Source: Myxococcales bacterium
GTDB taxonomy: Bacteria > Myxococcota_A > Polyangia > Polyangiales > Polyangiaceae
Direction of reading: 5' to 3'
Length of the DNA: 64,000 nucleotides
Assembly (NCBI GenBank): GCA_016191785.1
Contig: JACPVJ010000169.1
Coordinates: 1-64,000, forward strand
The translations under genes were made by a program, and so were the position numbers. The notes below the pieces were generated by a model, which saw only the letters and a list, made by a program, of their open reading frames with translations, made no database searches and was not told the DNA's origin. Positions 24,844 through 33,006 of this stretch are shown piece by piece. Position 1 is the stretch's first letter. Every line of letters begins with the position of its first letter.

Positions 24844-26436
24844 ATGACGAGCTCTCCTGACGCTCCGGTCCGGATCGGACGCTACGAGCTGGCACTCGCC
24901 CTGCCGGCTGGCCCCTTGGGCGAGCTCTGGGCCGGCGCGGCGACCGAGGGTGTCGAGCAGGGTCGCGTGGTCGCGGTTCGTCGGGTCCGCTTCGGCGGCA
25001 CGGTTCCGGCGCTCCGTGCGCACTCGGCCAAGGCGGCCGAGATCGCGCGGGGGCTGCGCCACCCCAAGGTCGCGGCCGTCCTGGACGTCGTCGAGCTCGA
25101 GGACGAGCTGGTCGTGGTCAGCGAGCACGTCGACGGCGAGTCGCTCGGCGCGCTGCTGAAGCACGCCATCGGCAGCAAGAGCCCGATCCCACCCGGAGTC
25201 GCGCTGGCCATCGTGCGCGACGCGGCCGACGGGCTGATCGCGATGCGCGACCACTTCGCGAAGAGCCCGGGCGCTCCCGATCCGTTCGGCGGCCTGGTGC
25301 CTGACGGGCTGACGGTGGCGGCCTTCGGCGAGACCATGCTCACCGAGCCGGGCGTGCTGGCCGCGCTGGGCGATGCGGCGGTGCGCCTGAGCGCGCTTCC
25401 TTACCGTGCGCCCGAGCAGCTAGGCGCTCCGCCGGGGCGCGACGAGAAGACCGAGGTCTACGGCCTGGGAGCACTGCTCTGGGAGATGCTCGCGAACCGT
25501 GGGCTCTACCGCAGCACGGCCAAGGGCGAGGCCGACGCCGAGGCCGAGCTGCGTCGGAAGATCATGACCGAGGCGGCACCGACGCTCGACGAGCTTCCAC
25601 GGCAGGGCGCGCCACTGCCCGCGTCGCTGGTGGTGCTGGTGAGCCGCGCGCTGTCGCGGGACCCCGGCCAGCGCTACGCGGGCCTCGAGGCGTTTCGAAA
25701 GGCGCTCGACGATCTGCCGCGCGACACGGTCGCGGCGCCCGAGCAGGTGGCGGTGACCCTCGAGCGCCTGGCAAGACACACCCTCGAGGCACGGCGCGCG
25801 GCGCTGGGTCAGATGGGCGACGGGCGTCTGAGCATCAGCACCGAGTCGAGCCGTGCCACCGCTCGCCCCGCCAGCCCCGAGGCGCCGATGGAGGTCGTGA
25901 TGCCCCCCCTGGCCCGATCGCCCGCGCCGTCCATCGACACGTTCACCCTGCAAGAGGCTCCCACGCGCCCGCGTCGCAAGCTCACGCCCGCGTCGCTGCC
26001 GATCCCCGAGGGCTTGCCGCCGGCCAAGCCCGCCGAGCCCGAGGCCCCGCCGCGCGCACGCGAGTCGACGGCCAGCGGCGTGAGCGTCAGTGAAGAGCCG
26101 CTGGGCGCGCCGCGCTCGGGGGCGCGTCGCTTCGCGCCGCTGATCGTGGTGGCCGTCGGCGTGATCGCGATCGGGTTCGCCGTGCTGATGCGCTCTTCCG
26201 GAAGCGACCGCGAGGCGCCGGCTGTCGCGCCCAGCGCCGGGCCTGCGCCGACAGCGAGCGCCGTGCCCGAGCCGACCGTCACCGCGAGCGGCACCACGGC
26301 CCCGGAGCCCGAGCCGCCGGCGTCGGCCAGCGCCGCGGCGGCGCCGAGCGCGTCGGCAACGCGGCCGCGCCCGCGCGACGACCGCCCTGCCCCCAAGGCC
26401 TCGGCCCAGGGTGGTTTCCGCCCCAAGGGGATCTGA
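24844..26436 (+). CDS. Membrane-anchored pseudokinase
   Basis: The 530-residue protein follows the same plan as its upstream neighbour, with a kinase-like fold (10-280), linker, TM (about 432-452) and Ala/Pro-rich tail. The catalytic positions are gone: the VAIK lysine is Arg (VVAVRRVRF, R46), the HRD loop is replaced by LVPDGL (151-156), and the DFG region reads FGETM. The glycine loop is also degraded (PAGPLGELW). The APEQ segment and the C-lobe are kept. It is thus a predicted non-catalytic partner or scaffold. Its C-terminus GGFRPKGI resembles the RPRGI end of the kinase upstream. GGGGGTGA with 5 bp spacing favours ATG 24844 over GTG 24835. Confidence 0.85.
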   Translation: MTSSPDAPVRIGRYELALALPAGPLGELWAGAATEGVEQGRVVAVRRVRFGGTVPALRAHSAKAAEIARGLRHPKVAAVLDVVELEDELVVVSEHVDGESLGALLKHAIGSKSPIPPGVALAIVRDAADGLIAMRDHFAKSPGAPDPFGGLVPDGLTVAAFGETMLTEPGVLAALGDAAVRLSALPYRAPEQLGAPPGRDEKTEVYGLGALLWEMLANRGLYRSTAKGEADAEAELRRKIMTEAAPTLDELPRQGAPLPASLVVLVSRALSRDPGQRYAGLEAFRKALDDLPRDTVAAPEQVAVTLERLARHTLEARRAALGQMGDGRLSISTESSRATARPASPEAPMEVVMPPLARSPAPSIDTFTLQEAPTRPRRKLTPASLPIPEGLPPAKPAEPEAPPRARESTASGVSVSEEPLGAPRSGARRFAPLIVVAVGVIAIGFAVLMRSSGSDREAPAVAPSAGPAPTASAVPEPTVTASGTTAPEPEPPASASAAAAPSASATRPRPRDDRPAPKASAQGGFRPKGI

Positions 26437-26464
26437 CCCCGGGGCGTGATACGCTGCGGGCGAA

Positions 26465-27484
26465 ATGGCTCGCTTGCTTCCGGTCGCGTTGCTCGCCCTC
26501 GGCCTGCTCGTGCCCCAGGCCGCCCTGGCCGCGGGGATCCCCATCGAGAAGGCGAGCAAAGAGCAGCTCAAAGCCGCCCAGCGCACCTTCGAGGCGGCGG
26601 ACGGGCTGTTCGATGCCAAACGCTACAAAGAGGCGATCACGGCCTATCGCGCCTCCAACGAAATCGTCGCCAGCCCCAACTCGCGCCTGATGATCGCGCG
26701 CTCGCTGGCCGCCCTGGGGCAGCTCGACGATGCGTACTACGAGCTGATTGGCGCGGTGAACGACGCCAAGTCGGCCGCGGCCGCCGACAGCAAGTACGCC
26801 CCCACGCTGAAGGCCGCCGAGGCCGAGCTGGCCGCGATGGAACCCAAAGTGGGCCGCGTCGAGCTGGTGCTGGCGGCTTCGGCGAAAGACGCGAAGGTCA
26901 ACGTCGGTCCGCGCACCATCGCGATCTTGGACCTCGACAAGCCCGTGGTCGTGACGCCCGGCAACATCGTGGTCGTCGCTGCGCTGCCCGACGGCCGCTC
27001 GGTGCGCAAAGAGCTCAGCGTGGCCGCGGGCGCCACCGAGAAGGTCGAGCTCGACATCCCGGCCGACGCGTCGGCGGCGCCCCCGCCCCAAGCAGCGCCC
27101 ACGGCGCCCACGCCGACCCCGAGCGACCCGGGTCCCACCCCGCACAAGGGGAGCTCACTTCGGCCCATCGCCTACGTGGCCGGCGGCGTGGGCGTGGCGG
27201 GCTTCGCCACCTTCGCGATCTTCGGCCTGATGAACAAGTCCAAGTTCGACGACCTCGAGTCGCGCTGCACCGAAGGGCACTGCGGCCCCGACGGGCAGAG
27301 CGACATCGACGCGGGTCGTCGTTACCAGACCATCGCGAACATCGGGCTCGCGGTCGGCATCCTCGGCGTGGGCACCGGCACCACCTTGTTCTTGCTCTCG
27401 GGTGACAAGAAACAGCCCGAGAAATCCGCGGCGTTGCGGGTGCACGTCGCACCTGGCTACGCGGCCCTCGGAGGGCGCTTCTGA
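26465..27484 (+). CDS. TPR/PEGA-type envelope protein
   Basis: The 339-residue protein has a signal peptide (to AALAA), a TPR-like region (FDAKRYKEAITAYRASNEI near residue 45-65), a strand-rich domain ending in an exposed Pro-rich linker, and two hydrophobic helices that enclose a Cys-bearing loop. It ends in YAALGGRF. It is a paralogue in layout of 18811 and 40184. A TGATAC box lies 12 bp before the start. The stop overlaps the next gene's start (TGATG), as in the pair at 40184/41383, so protein and lipoprotein are probably made together in fixed ratio. Confidence 0.82.
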   Translation: MARLLPVALLALGLLVPQAALAAGIPIEKASKEQLKAAQRTFEAADGLFDAKRYKEAITAYRASNEIVASPNSRLMIARSLAALGQLDDAYYELIGAVNDAKSAAAADSKYAPTLKAAEAELAAMEPKVGRVELVLAASAKDAKVNVGPRTIAILDLDKPVVVTPGNIVVVAALPDGRSVRKELSVAAGATEKVELDIPADASAAPPPQAAPTAPTPTPSDPGPTPHKGSSLRPIAYVAGGVGVAGFATFAIFGLMNKSKFDDLESRCTEGHCGPDGQSDIDAGRRYQTIANIGLAVGILGVGTGTTLFLLSGDKKQPEKSAALRVHVAPGYAALGGRF

Positions 27485-28461
27485 TGAACGCTCGACGGAT
27501 CCTGAGCGCGACCGCCGCGGTGCTTTGCGTCGCCGCTTGCGGCTACGACTACGACCAGTTCGACACCCAGGCCCCCGGCGGTGCCGCAGGCAGTGGTGGC
27601 GCCGCGGGAAGCAGCGGAAGCGGCGGTACCACCAGCGGTGGCGGTACCACTAGCGGCGGCGGTACCACCAGCGGCGGCGGTACCACCAGCGGCGGCGGCG
27701 GCACCACCAGCGGCGGCGGCACCACCAGCGGCGGCGGCGGCACCACCAGCGGCGGCGGCGGCGGTACCACCAGCGGCGGCGGTACCACCAGCGGCGGCGG
27801 TACCACCAGCGGCGGCGGTACCACCAGCGGCGGCGGTACCACCAGCGGTGGCGGAGCGGGCGGTGGCTGCTCGACCGGTGAGAAGCTGTGCAGCGCGAAG
27901 TGCGTGCCCGTCACCGATCCTGCCACGGGCTGCAGCGGCGCCAGCTGTGCGGCGTGCTCGCTGGCGAACGCCACCGCCAAGTGCGGCGGCACCGGTCCCG
28001 CGTGTCAGGTGGACGTCTGCCAGGGCACCTTCGCGAACTGCGACAACCAGTCGGCGAATGGCTGCGAGGTCGACCTGACCAAGAGCAACAACCCGAGCTG
28101 CGGCAGCTGCGCCAACAACTGCACGCTGCAGGGGTTCACCACGCACTTCACCTGCGCCAGCTTGATCTGCCGCTGCACCAGCCCCGACCAGTGCAAGGAC
28201 GGCGGCGCAGGCACCGCCACCTGCAACGGCAACGGGAGGTGCAGCTGCACCGGCACCGAGTGCGCTGCCGGCGAGGCGTGCAAGAAGGTGGGTGCGAACC
28301 AGGTCTGCGCGTGCAATGGCGGCGCGGCCTGCGTGCCCGGGCAAACGTGCTGCCAGACCCCGGCGGGCTGCAGAGACTTGCAGACCGACACCGCCAACTG
28401 CGGCGCCTGTGGCAAGGCCTGCAAGGGCGGCGAGACGTGCACCGCGGGTCAGTGCGTGTGA
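27484..28461 (+). CDS. Lipoprotein with TTSGGG linker and Cys-rich domain
   Basis: The 325-residue protein has a good lipobox (VAAC, Cys19), then 12 TTSGGG units (with Gly insertions) that form a flexible stalk (about 45-125), then Cys-rich modules of the NCD/NGCEVD/CGSC type. It is predicted to be an outer-membrane lipoprotein displaying the Cys-rich head on a disordered stalk. The stalk-coding DNA is an 18-bp tandem repeat prone to length change. It is co-translated with the TPR/PEGA protein and converges on the small gene at 28514. Confidence 0.85.
   Translation: MNARRILSATAAVLCVAACGYDYDQFDTQAPGGAAGSGGAAGSSGSGGTTSGGGTTSGGGTTSGGGTTSGGGGTTSGGGTTSGGGGTTSGGGGGTTSGGGTTSGGGTTSGGGTTSGGGTTSGGGAGGGCSTGEKLCSAKCVPVTDPATGCSGASCAACSLANATAKCGGTGPACQVDVCQGTFANCDNQSANGCEVDLTKSNNPSCGSCANNCTLQGFTTHFTCASLICRCTSPDQCKDGGAGTATCNGNGRCSCTGTECAAGEACKKVGANQVCACNGGAACVPGQTCCQTPAGCRDLQTDTANCGACGKACKGGETCTAGQCV
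27625..27860. repeat. 18-bp tandem repeat encoding TTSGGG
   Basis: Twelve units of ACCACCAGCGGCGGCGGT, three of them lengthened by one or two GGC codons, give near-perfect repetition inside the lipoprotein gene at 27484. All length changes are multiples of three, so the frame is kept. Confidence 0.93.
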
Positions 28462-28513
28462 GCAAAGCTCACGGCTCGGCGTCGTCTCGTACGAGTTGCC
28501 CCATCCCGAGGCC

Positions 28514-28732
28514 TCACGTGCCAGGGTCCCCGTAGTGCCGTGCGTAGAGGCGCACCAACTCTTTGACCTCGTCGGGCGCGCGAAGCTCCGGAAGCCGCCG
28601 CACGAGCGCGAGGACCGTGCGCCGCTCGCGACCGAACTGCGGGAAGAAGTCGATGACGCGCTGCAGGCGCCAGAGCTCGTCCTCGGGCGCTTCGTCGTAG
28701 TCCCAGAGCAGTCTAGGCGGAACGTCGATCAC
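28514..28732 (-). CDS. Small DUF6922-like protein
   Basis: The 72-residue protein (GTG start) is compact and looks coding: PPRLLWDYDEAP at the start, a Trp/Leu-rich middle and a helical end. The LLWDYD opening resembles DUF6922-type small proteins that lie beside nucleotidyltransferase or toxin genes, but no partner is visible here. A promoter almost on the start codon is present. Function is unknown. Confidence 0.6.
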   Translation of the reverse strand: MIDVPPRLLWDYDEAPEDELWRLQRVIDFFPQFGRERRTVLALVRRLPELRAPDEVKELVRLYARHYGDPGT

Positions 28733-28741
28733 GCAAGACGG

Positions 28742-28770
28742 ATCGTAGTCGCAGTCAGCAGCGCCGGCAA
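28742..28770 (-). promoter_or_regulatory. Promoter of the small DUF6922-like gene, near-leaderless
   Basis: On the minus strand TTGCCG (28770-28765), 17 bp, and TACGAT (28747-28742) precede the GTG at 28732 by 9 bp. The transcription start should fall within a few bases of the start codon. Confidence 0.5.
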
Positions 28771-28783
28771 CGGCTCCACCCGC

Positions 28784-29572
28784 TCACGCCGGCACGCCCC
28801 AGAACCAGTAGCCCGTCCCGCCCAGGGGGTAGCGATACGAGCCGGCGCGCCAGCGGTAGCTCGCGCCGTGCTCGTCGACCATGGCGTAAAGATCGGCGTG
28901 CTCGTAGACGCGAAGCGTGCTGACGATGCCGTCCCACGCGCTGATGCTCAGCGTGAGCGGCAAGACGCCCCACGAGAGCACCGCCTTGCCCACGGTCTTG
29001 TCGGGGGTGAGCACCGGGTTCGCGAGCAGCGCGGCCAGCCCGAACGGCGCGAACGGGAAGAACCCGAGCGGACTTCTGCCGAACGGCTCCGAGACCCAGA
29101 TCGGCGCACGCGAGCGCACCGCGTCGGCCAAGATGTTCTGGGCCAGGTGGGGCGGAAAGTGGTGAAACGCGTTGATGATGGCCCGCGCGTGTCCCGCGCC
29201 CACCTCGGCCGGAATGGCGGTGGCGTCGATCGGCGCCAGGTGCGCCGCAATCTTCGGCTCGCGCCCCGAGAGGCGCTGCCAGGCGCGCTCGCGCGGGAAG
29301 AGGTCGGTGAGCAAGATCGCCGGCGGCTCGCGGCCCGCGCGACGAAACTCGTTGACCAAGATCTGCGCCGGGCCACCCGCCCCCGCGCACAGATCGAGCA
29401 CGCGCTCGGTGCCTGCCGCCGCCAGGAACTCGGCGAACGGGTCCACCAGGCCGGTGAGCGTGCGTCCCCAGTCCAGGCCCCGACTCAGTGACTCGACGAT
29501 GGTGTCCCGCAGGTCGGCGCCGACCCAGTCCAGGTCGTTGAACTCGAACAGCTGCAAGCGTGGCAATGACAC
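28784..29572 (-). CDS. Class I SAM-dependent methyltransferase-like protein
   Basis: The 262-residue protein (GTG 29572) has the SAM-binding motif I (VLDLCAGAGGPA, near residue 58), an acidic end of strand 2 (LLTDLFP), and a post-motif FHHFPPHLAQ segment, which fit a class I methyltransferase fold. The C-terminal half (SWGVLPLTLSIS, SYRYPLGGTGYWFWGVPA) has aromatic stretches but no clear TM. Substrate is unknown. It lies 8 bp downstream of the haem-motif lipoprotein gene and is probably in its operon. Homologues would be needed to test whether it keeps SAM binding. Confidence 0.72.
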   Translation of the reverse strand: MSLPRLQLFEFNDLDWVGADLRDTIVESLSRGLDWGRTLTGLVDPFAEFLAAAGTERVLDLCAGAGGPAQILVNEFRRAGREPPAILLTDLFPRERAWQRLSGREPKIAAHLAPIDATAIPAEVGAGHARAIINAFHHFPPHLAQNILADAVRSRAPIWVSEPFGRSPLGFFPFAPFGLAALLANPVLTPDKTVGKAVLSWGVLPLTLSISAWDGIVSTLRVYEHADLYAMVDEHGASYRWRAGSYRYPLGGTGYWFWGVPA

Positions 29573-29580
29573 GGGGGACC

Positions 29581-31719
29581 TCACTTCGGCGTGGGCTTGG
29601 TGCAGCGACCGTTGACGCACAAGAAGCCAGCGGCCACGTCGCAGCAATCGGCCGCCGTCTTGCACGCTTCCTCTTCCTTCGAGCAACCGGGGGGCGGCGG
29701 CACGCACTTCGTCACCGGGCCGCCGGCGTCGTTGGTCTCGTCGGTCGGCCGGCAGAACCCATTGCAGCACTCGGCCGCGGACTCGCAATCGGCGCCATCG
29801 GCCTTGCACGGCTCGAGGGCGGCGAAGGCCCGCATGTTGCCGGCGTCGAGCTCTTGCCCCGACAAGTAGAAGGCCGGGTGGCTCGGATCGGGCGCTCCCT
29901 GCCAGCTCACGTCGATGGCGGCGACCCACAGCTTCTTGCGCGGGCTGGGGTTCTCGGCGCCGCCGACGTAGGTGCCCCACTTGTTGTCACCGCCGGCGAC
30001 CGTGCCGCCGGGCGACACGGTGTTGCCGTACGCGCGCCGGCTGGTGAACACCACCCAGTAATAGCCGCCGACCGCCACCGGCAGCACGGTGGGCTCGTAG
30101 TTGAGCTTGCCCTCTTCGGTCTCGCCGTAGGGCAAGTAGAGCGACCCACCCGCGCGACCGTTGAGCGCCTCGATGCTGTTCACCGTCTTGCTCGACAGAT
30201 CGACCAGCCGGAGCTCGGCGAAGGCCGGCGTGGCACCGAAGCCCGCCGTGTCGAACTTCTCGCCGTCGTGATAGAGCAGGCCCTTGCCGTCGGGCAAGAA
30301 GCTGGGCCAGCCCGCGACGGCGCCCTGCGCCGTCACCACGTTCTGAAGGTTGGTGAAGGCCGGCGGCGACTGCGAGCTGTCGAAGTCCATCACGCTCAGC
30401 GTCTTGCCCGCGCCCTGCTCCCAGCGGTTGAACGCGAGCAGCTTGCCGTCGTGAGAGAAGACCGGCGTCAGCGCGTACTTGATCTGGCTGGTGAAGCTCG
30501 GGGTAGCGACCTCGGCCGCGTTCATCGTGTCCCAGAGCTTCGAGGGGAAGTCCCCCGACAGGCCCCGTACCGGTGAGGTGCCAGCCATCGAGCCGTTCGA
30601 GAGCAGCCACTTTCCGTCGGGGGTGAGGGCCCCGAAGCTCATCTTGCGGCCGTCGGGGTCCTTCACGCGCTGCTTGGCGCTCCCGTCGGCGGCGATGTCC
30701 CAGGTCGCGCTGTCCACCGGGTTGTCCGTGGCCCATGACACGCCCGCGGCGATCACCGTGCCCTTCGAGCTGACCGAGTGGCACACGGTGCAGTTGCCGA
30801 TGAACACCTCGGCGTTCTGCCCGGGCTTGATGCGCATCACGCCGCCGGTGCCCGCCAGCTTCGAGAAGTAGCTGTTGTAGTAGATGATGCCCGAGAGCGA
30901 GCCCTTCGCGATCTTCCAGGTCTGCTTCACGGGGCCGGTCGCCTGTCCGCCGCTCAGCTTGCTGACCTCGACGTTCACGCCGGCGTCTGCGCCCTCACTC
31001 AGCGCGAGGCCCTTCCACACGGCCGCCGGCACGTCGACGCGCGTGGGCGCGGAGCCCGCGAAGAAGCCCTCGTAGCTGAAGTCCTTCACGCTGATCTTCA
31101 AGTAGGTCGCGCTGGCCGCCGCGCCGCCGAGCTGCAGCGTGGGCGCGGGCACGCCGCGGGGGAACACCGTCTTGTCGTACGGGTAGAGCCACTTGAAGGC
31201 CGAGTCCGCGCTGCCGCCGGCCTTGAGCAAGGCCTGATCGCCGGCCGTCACGTTGCCGGGGTTGTCGCTCACCTGCACCTTCACCGTGACGTTGGTGCTG
31301 GCGGTCAGGTTGCCGAGCTTGGCGCTGACCACCGCCGTGCCGGCGACCCAGCCCGGCGAGGTGAACACGCCCGACTTCGCCACGGTGCCGACCACCACGT
31401 CGTCGATCTCCCAGGTGGCTGCGCTGGTGGAGCCGCCGTTCGACAGCTTGGCGGTGAACTGCTGGGTGACTGGGCCGCCGGTAGCCGTGAGCACCGGATT
31501 GGCGGGCTCGATACTCAGCGAGAGACTGGCGTCACCGCCATCGATCACCAGCCCGCCGCCGGTGGCAGCGCTGCCATCCGAAGCGTTGCCGCTGCCACCG
31601 GTGTTGGTGCCGCCCGCCCCGCCCGAGTTCGATGCGGTGCCCCCGCCGTCGTCGCCCCCACACGCGAACGCCACGCCGAGACCCATCGCGACCAAGAGCA
31701 AGAACGAGCCCGCACGCAT
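29581..31719 (-). CDS. Lipoprotein with CxxCH haem motif and beta-propeller-like repeats
   Basis: The 712-residue protein has a lipoprotein-like signal (Cys20 in AFAC), a Gly/Ser linker and an Ig-like strand region (about 65-150). A cytochrome c haem-attachment motif CTVCH (C310, C313, H314) sits between domains. Residues about 320-600 show TolB/WD-like repeats (PDGKWLLSNGSM, SHDGKLLAFNRWEQ, LPDGKGLLYHDGE), suggesting a beta-propeller. The C-terminus has two short Cys knots. It is probably an outer-membrane-associated protein with one covalent haem, perhaps for electron transfer. Only one CxxCH motif is present, and the axial ligand is unclear. Confidence 0.8.
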   Translation of the reverse strand: MRAGSFLLLVAMGLGVAFACGGDDGGGTASNSGGAGGTNTGGSGNASDGSAATGGGLVIDGGDASLSLSIEPANPVLTATGGPVTQQFTAKLSNGGSTSAATWEIDDVVVGTVAKSGVFTSPGWVAGTAVVSAKLGNLTASTNVTVKVQVSDNPGNVTAGDQALLKAGGSADSAFKWLYPYDKTVFPRGVPAPTLQLGGAAASATYLKISVKDFSYEGFFAGSAPTRVDVPAAVWKGLALSEGADAGVNVEVSKLSGGQATGPVKQTWKIAKGSLSGIIYYNSYFSKLAGTGGVMRIKPGQNAEVFIGNCTVCHSVSSKGTVIAAGVSWATDNPVDSATWDIAADGSAKQRVKDPDGRKMSFGALTPDGKWLLSNGSMAGTSPVRGLSGDFPSKLWDTMNAAEVATPSFTSQIKYALTPVFSHDGKLLAFNRWEQGAGKTLSVMDFDSSQSPPAFTNLQNVVTAQGAVAGWPSFLPDGKGLLYHDGEKFDTAGFGATPAFAELRLVDLSSKTVNSIEALNGRAGGSLYLPYGETEEGKLNYEPTVLPVAVGGYYWVVFTSRRAYGNTVSPGGTVAGGDNKWGTYVGGAENPSPRKKLWVAAIDVSWQGAPDPSHPAFYLSGQELDAGNMRAFAALEPCKADGADCESAAECCNGFCRPTDETNDAGGPVTKCVPPPPGCSKEEEACKTAADCCDVAAGFLCVNGRCTKPTPK

Positions 31720-31785
31720 GCGTCAACCCTAGCACCGTCGCCGCGCCGAGTGGTGCCGGCGCGCGGCGCGGGATAGACTTCGCCG

Positions 31786-33006
31786 ATGCGGTCGTGCCTC
31801 GCGCTCTTGCTGCTGGTGGCCGGCTGCTCCCTCGGCAACATGGACGAGCTGAAGGGCAGCGGCGGCACCGCCGGCGCCGACGGCGGCGCCGGGAAGGCTG
31901 GCGGCGACGGCGGCGCTTGTGAGAAGAAGACCTGCGCCCAGGCCAGCGCCGAATGCGGGCAGATCGACGACGGCTGCAACGGCGTGGTCGATTGCGGAAA
32001 GTGCGCCGAGGGTCTGTTCTGCGGCGGTGAGGGCCCGAACAGGTGCGGCGACACGCCGTGCATCGCCAAGTCGTGCCAGGCGCTCGCGGCCAAGTGCGGC
32101 ACGGTCTCGGATGGCTGCGAGAAACTTCTCGACTGCGGCACCTGCACCGCGCCCGAAGCCTGCGGCGGCAGCGGCGTCGCCAACGTCTGCGGGTGCAAGC
32201 CGAAGACCTGCGCCGACCAAGGCGCCGAGTGTGGCACCCGCGACGACGGCTGCGGGTCGAAGCTCGAGTGCGGCTCGTGCGTCACCCCCAAGACCTGCGG
32301 CGCGAACGGGAAGTGCGGCTGCACACCGGTCACCTGTGCTTCGGCGGGCGCAGGCTGCGGCACGATCCCCGACGGCTGCGGCGGGTCGGTGGACTGCGGC
32401 GGGTGCTCGGGGGGCCAGGTCTGCGGCGGCGCCGGGCCGAACAAGTGCGGCACCGCGCCCTGCGTGCCCAAGACCTGCGCCGGCGAGGGCAAGAACTGCG
32501 GCTCGATCTCCGACGGTTGTGGCAAGGCCCTCGACTGCGGCAGCTGCAGCGGCGCCGACAGCTGTGGGGGCGGCGGCACGCCGAACGTGTGCGGTTGCTC
32601 GCCCCAGAGCTGCAGCAGCCTGGGCAAGAACTGCGGCACGGTCTCGAACGGCTGCGGCGGCGCGGTCAGCTGCGGGTCGTGCAGCGGCGTCGAGAGCTGC
32701 GGCGGCGGCGGCACGCCCAACGTGTGCGGGTGCGCGCCGCAGAGCTGCGCCGATCTGGGGGCGAACTGCGGCGACCTGGGGAACGGCTGCGGCGGCACGG
32801 TCAGCTGCGGCAGCTGCCAGGCCCCCGAGACCTGCGGTGGGGGTGGCGCCAACAAGTGCGGCTGCGTGCCAAAGCAGTACTGCGACTACAAAGACTGCGG
32901 CAGCGAGCCCGATGGGTGTGGCGGCACGGTCGCGTGTGGGACGTGCCCGCCCGGCGAGTACTGCAAGGCCGGGTTCTGCCAGTGCAGCGCGAGCCCGTGC
33001 CCGTAG
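31786..33006 (+). CDS. Cys-rich repeat lipoprotein
   Basis: The 406-residue protein has a good lipobox (VAGC, Cys14) and a short Gly/Ala linker, then eight repeats of about 42-44 residues, each with TCA/SCA, NCG, DGCGG, CGxC and CGGGG-NxCGC. The cysteine order is constant, so the repeats likely fold as disulfide-bonded knots on the cell surface. GGATAG lies only 9 bp before the start. It is divergent from the haem-motif lipoprotein and its TAG stop abuts the CTA of the convergent methyltransferase. Function unknown. Confidence 0.85.
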   Translation: MRSCLALLLLVAGCSLGNMDELKGSGGTAGADGGAGKAGGDGGACEKKTCAQASAECGQIDDGCNGVVDCGKCAEGLFCGGEGPNRCGDTPCIAKSCQALAAKCGTVSDGCEKLLDCGTCTAPEACGGSGVANVCGCKPKTCADQGAECGTRDDGCGSKLECGSCVTPKTCGANGKCGCTPVTCASAGAGCGTIPDGCGGSVDCGGCSGGQVCGGAGPNKCGTAPCVPKTCAGEGKNCGSISDGCGKALDCGSCSGADSCGGGGTPNVCGCSPQSCSSLGKNCGTVSNGCGGAVSCGSCSGVESCGGGGTPNVCGCAPQSCADLGANCGDLGNGCGGTVSCGSCQAPETCGGGGANKCGCVPKQYCDYKDCGSEPDGCGGTVACGTCPPGEYCKAGFCQCSASPCP

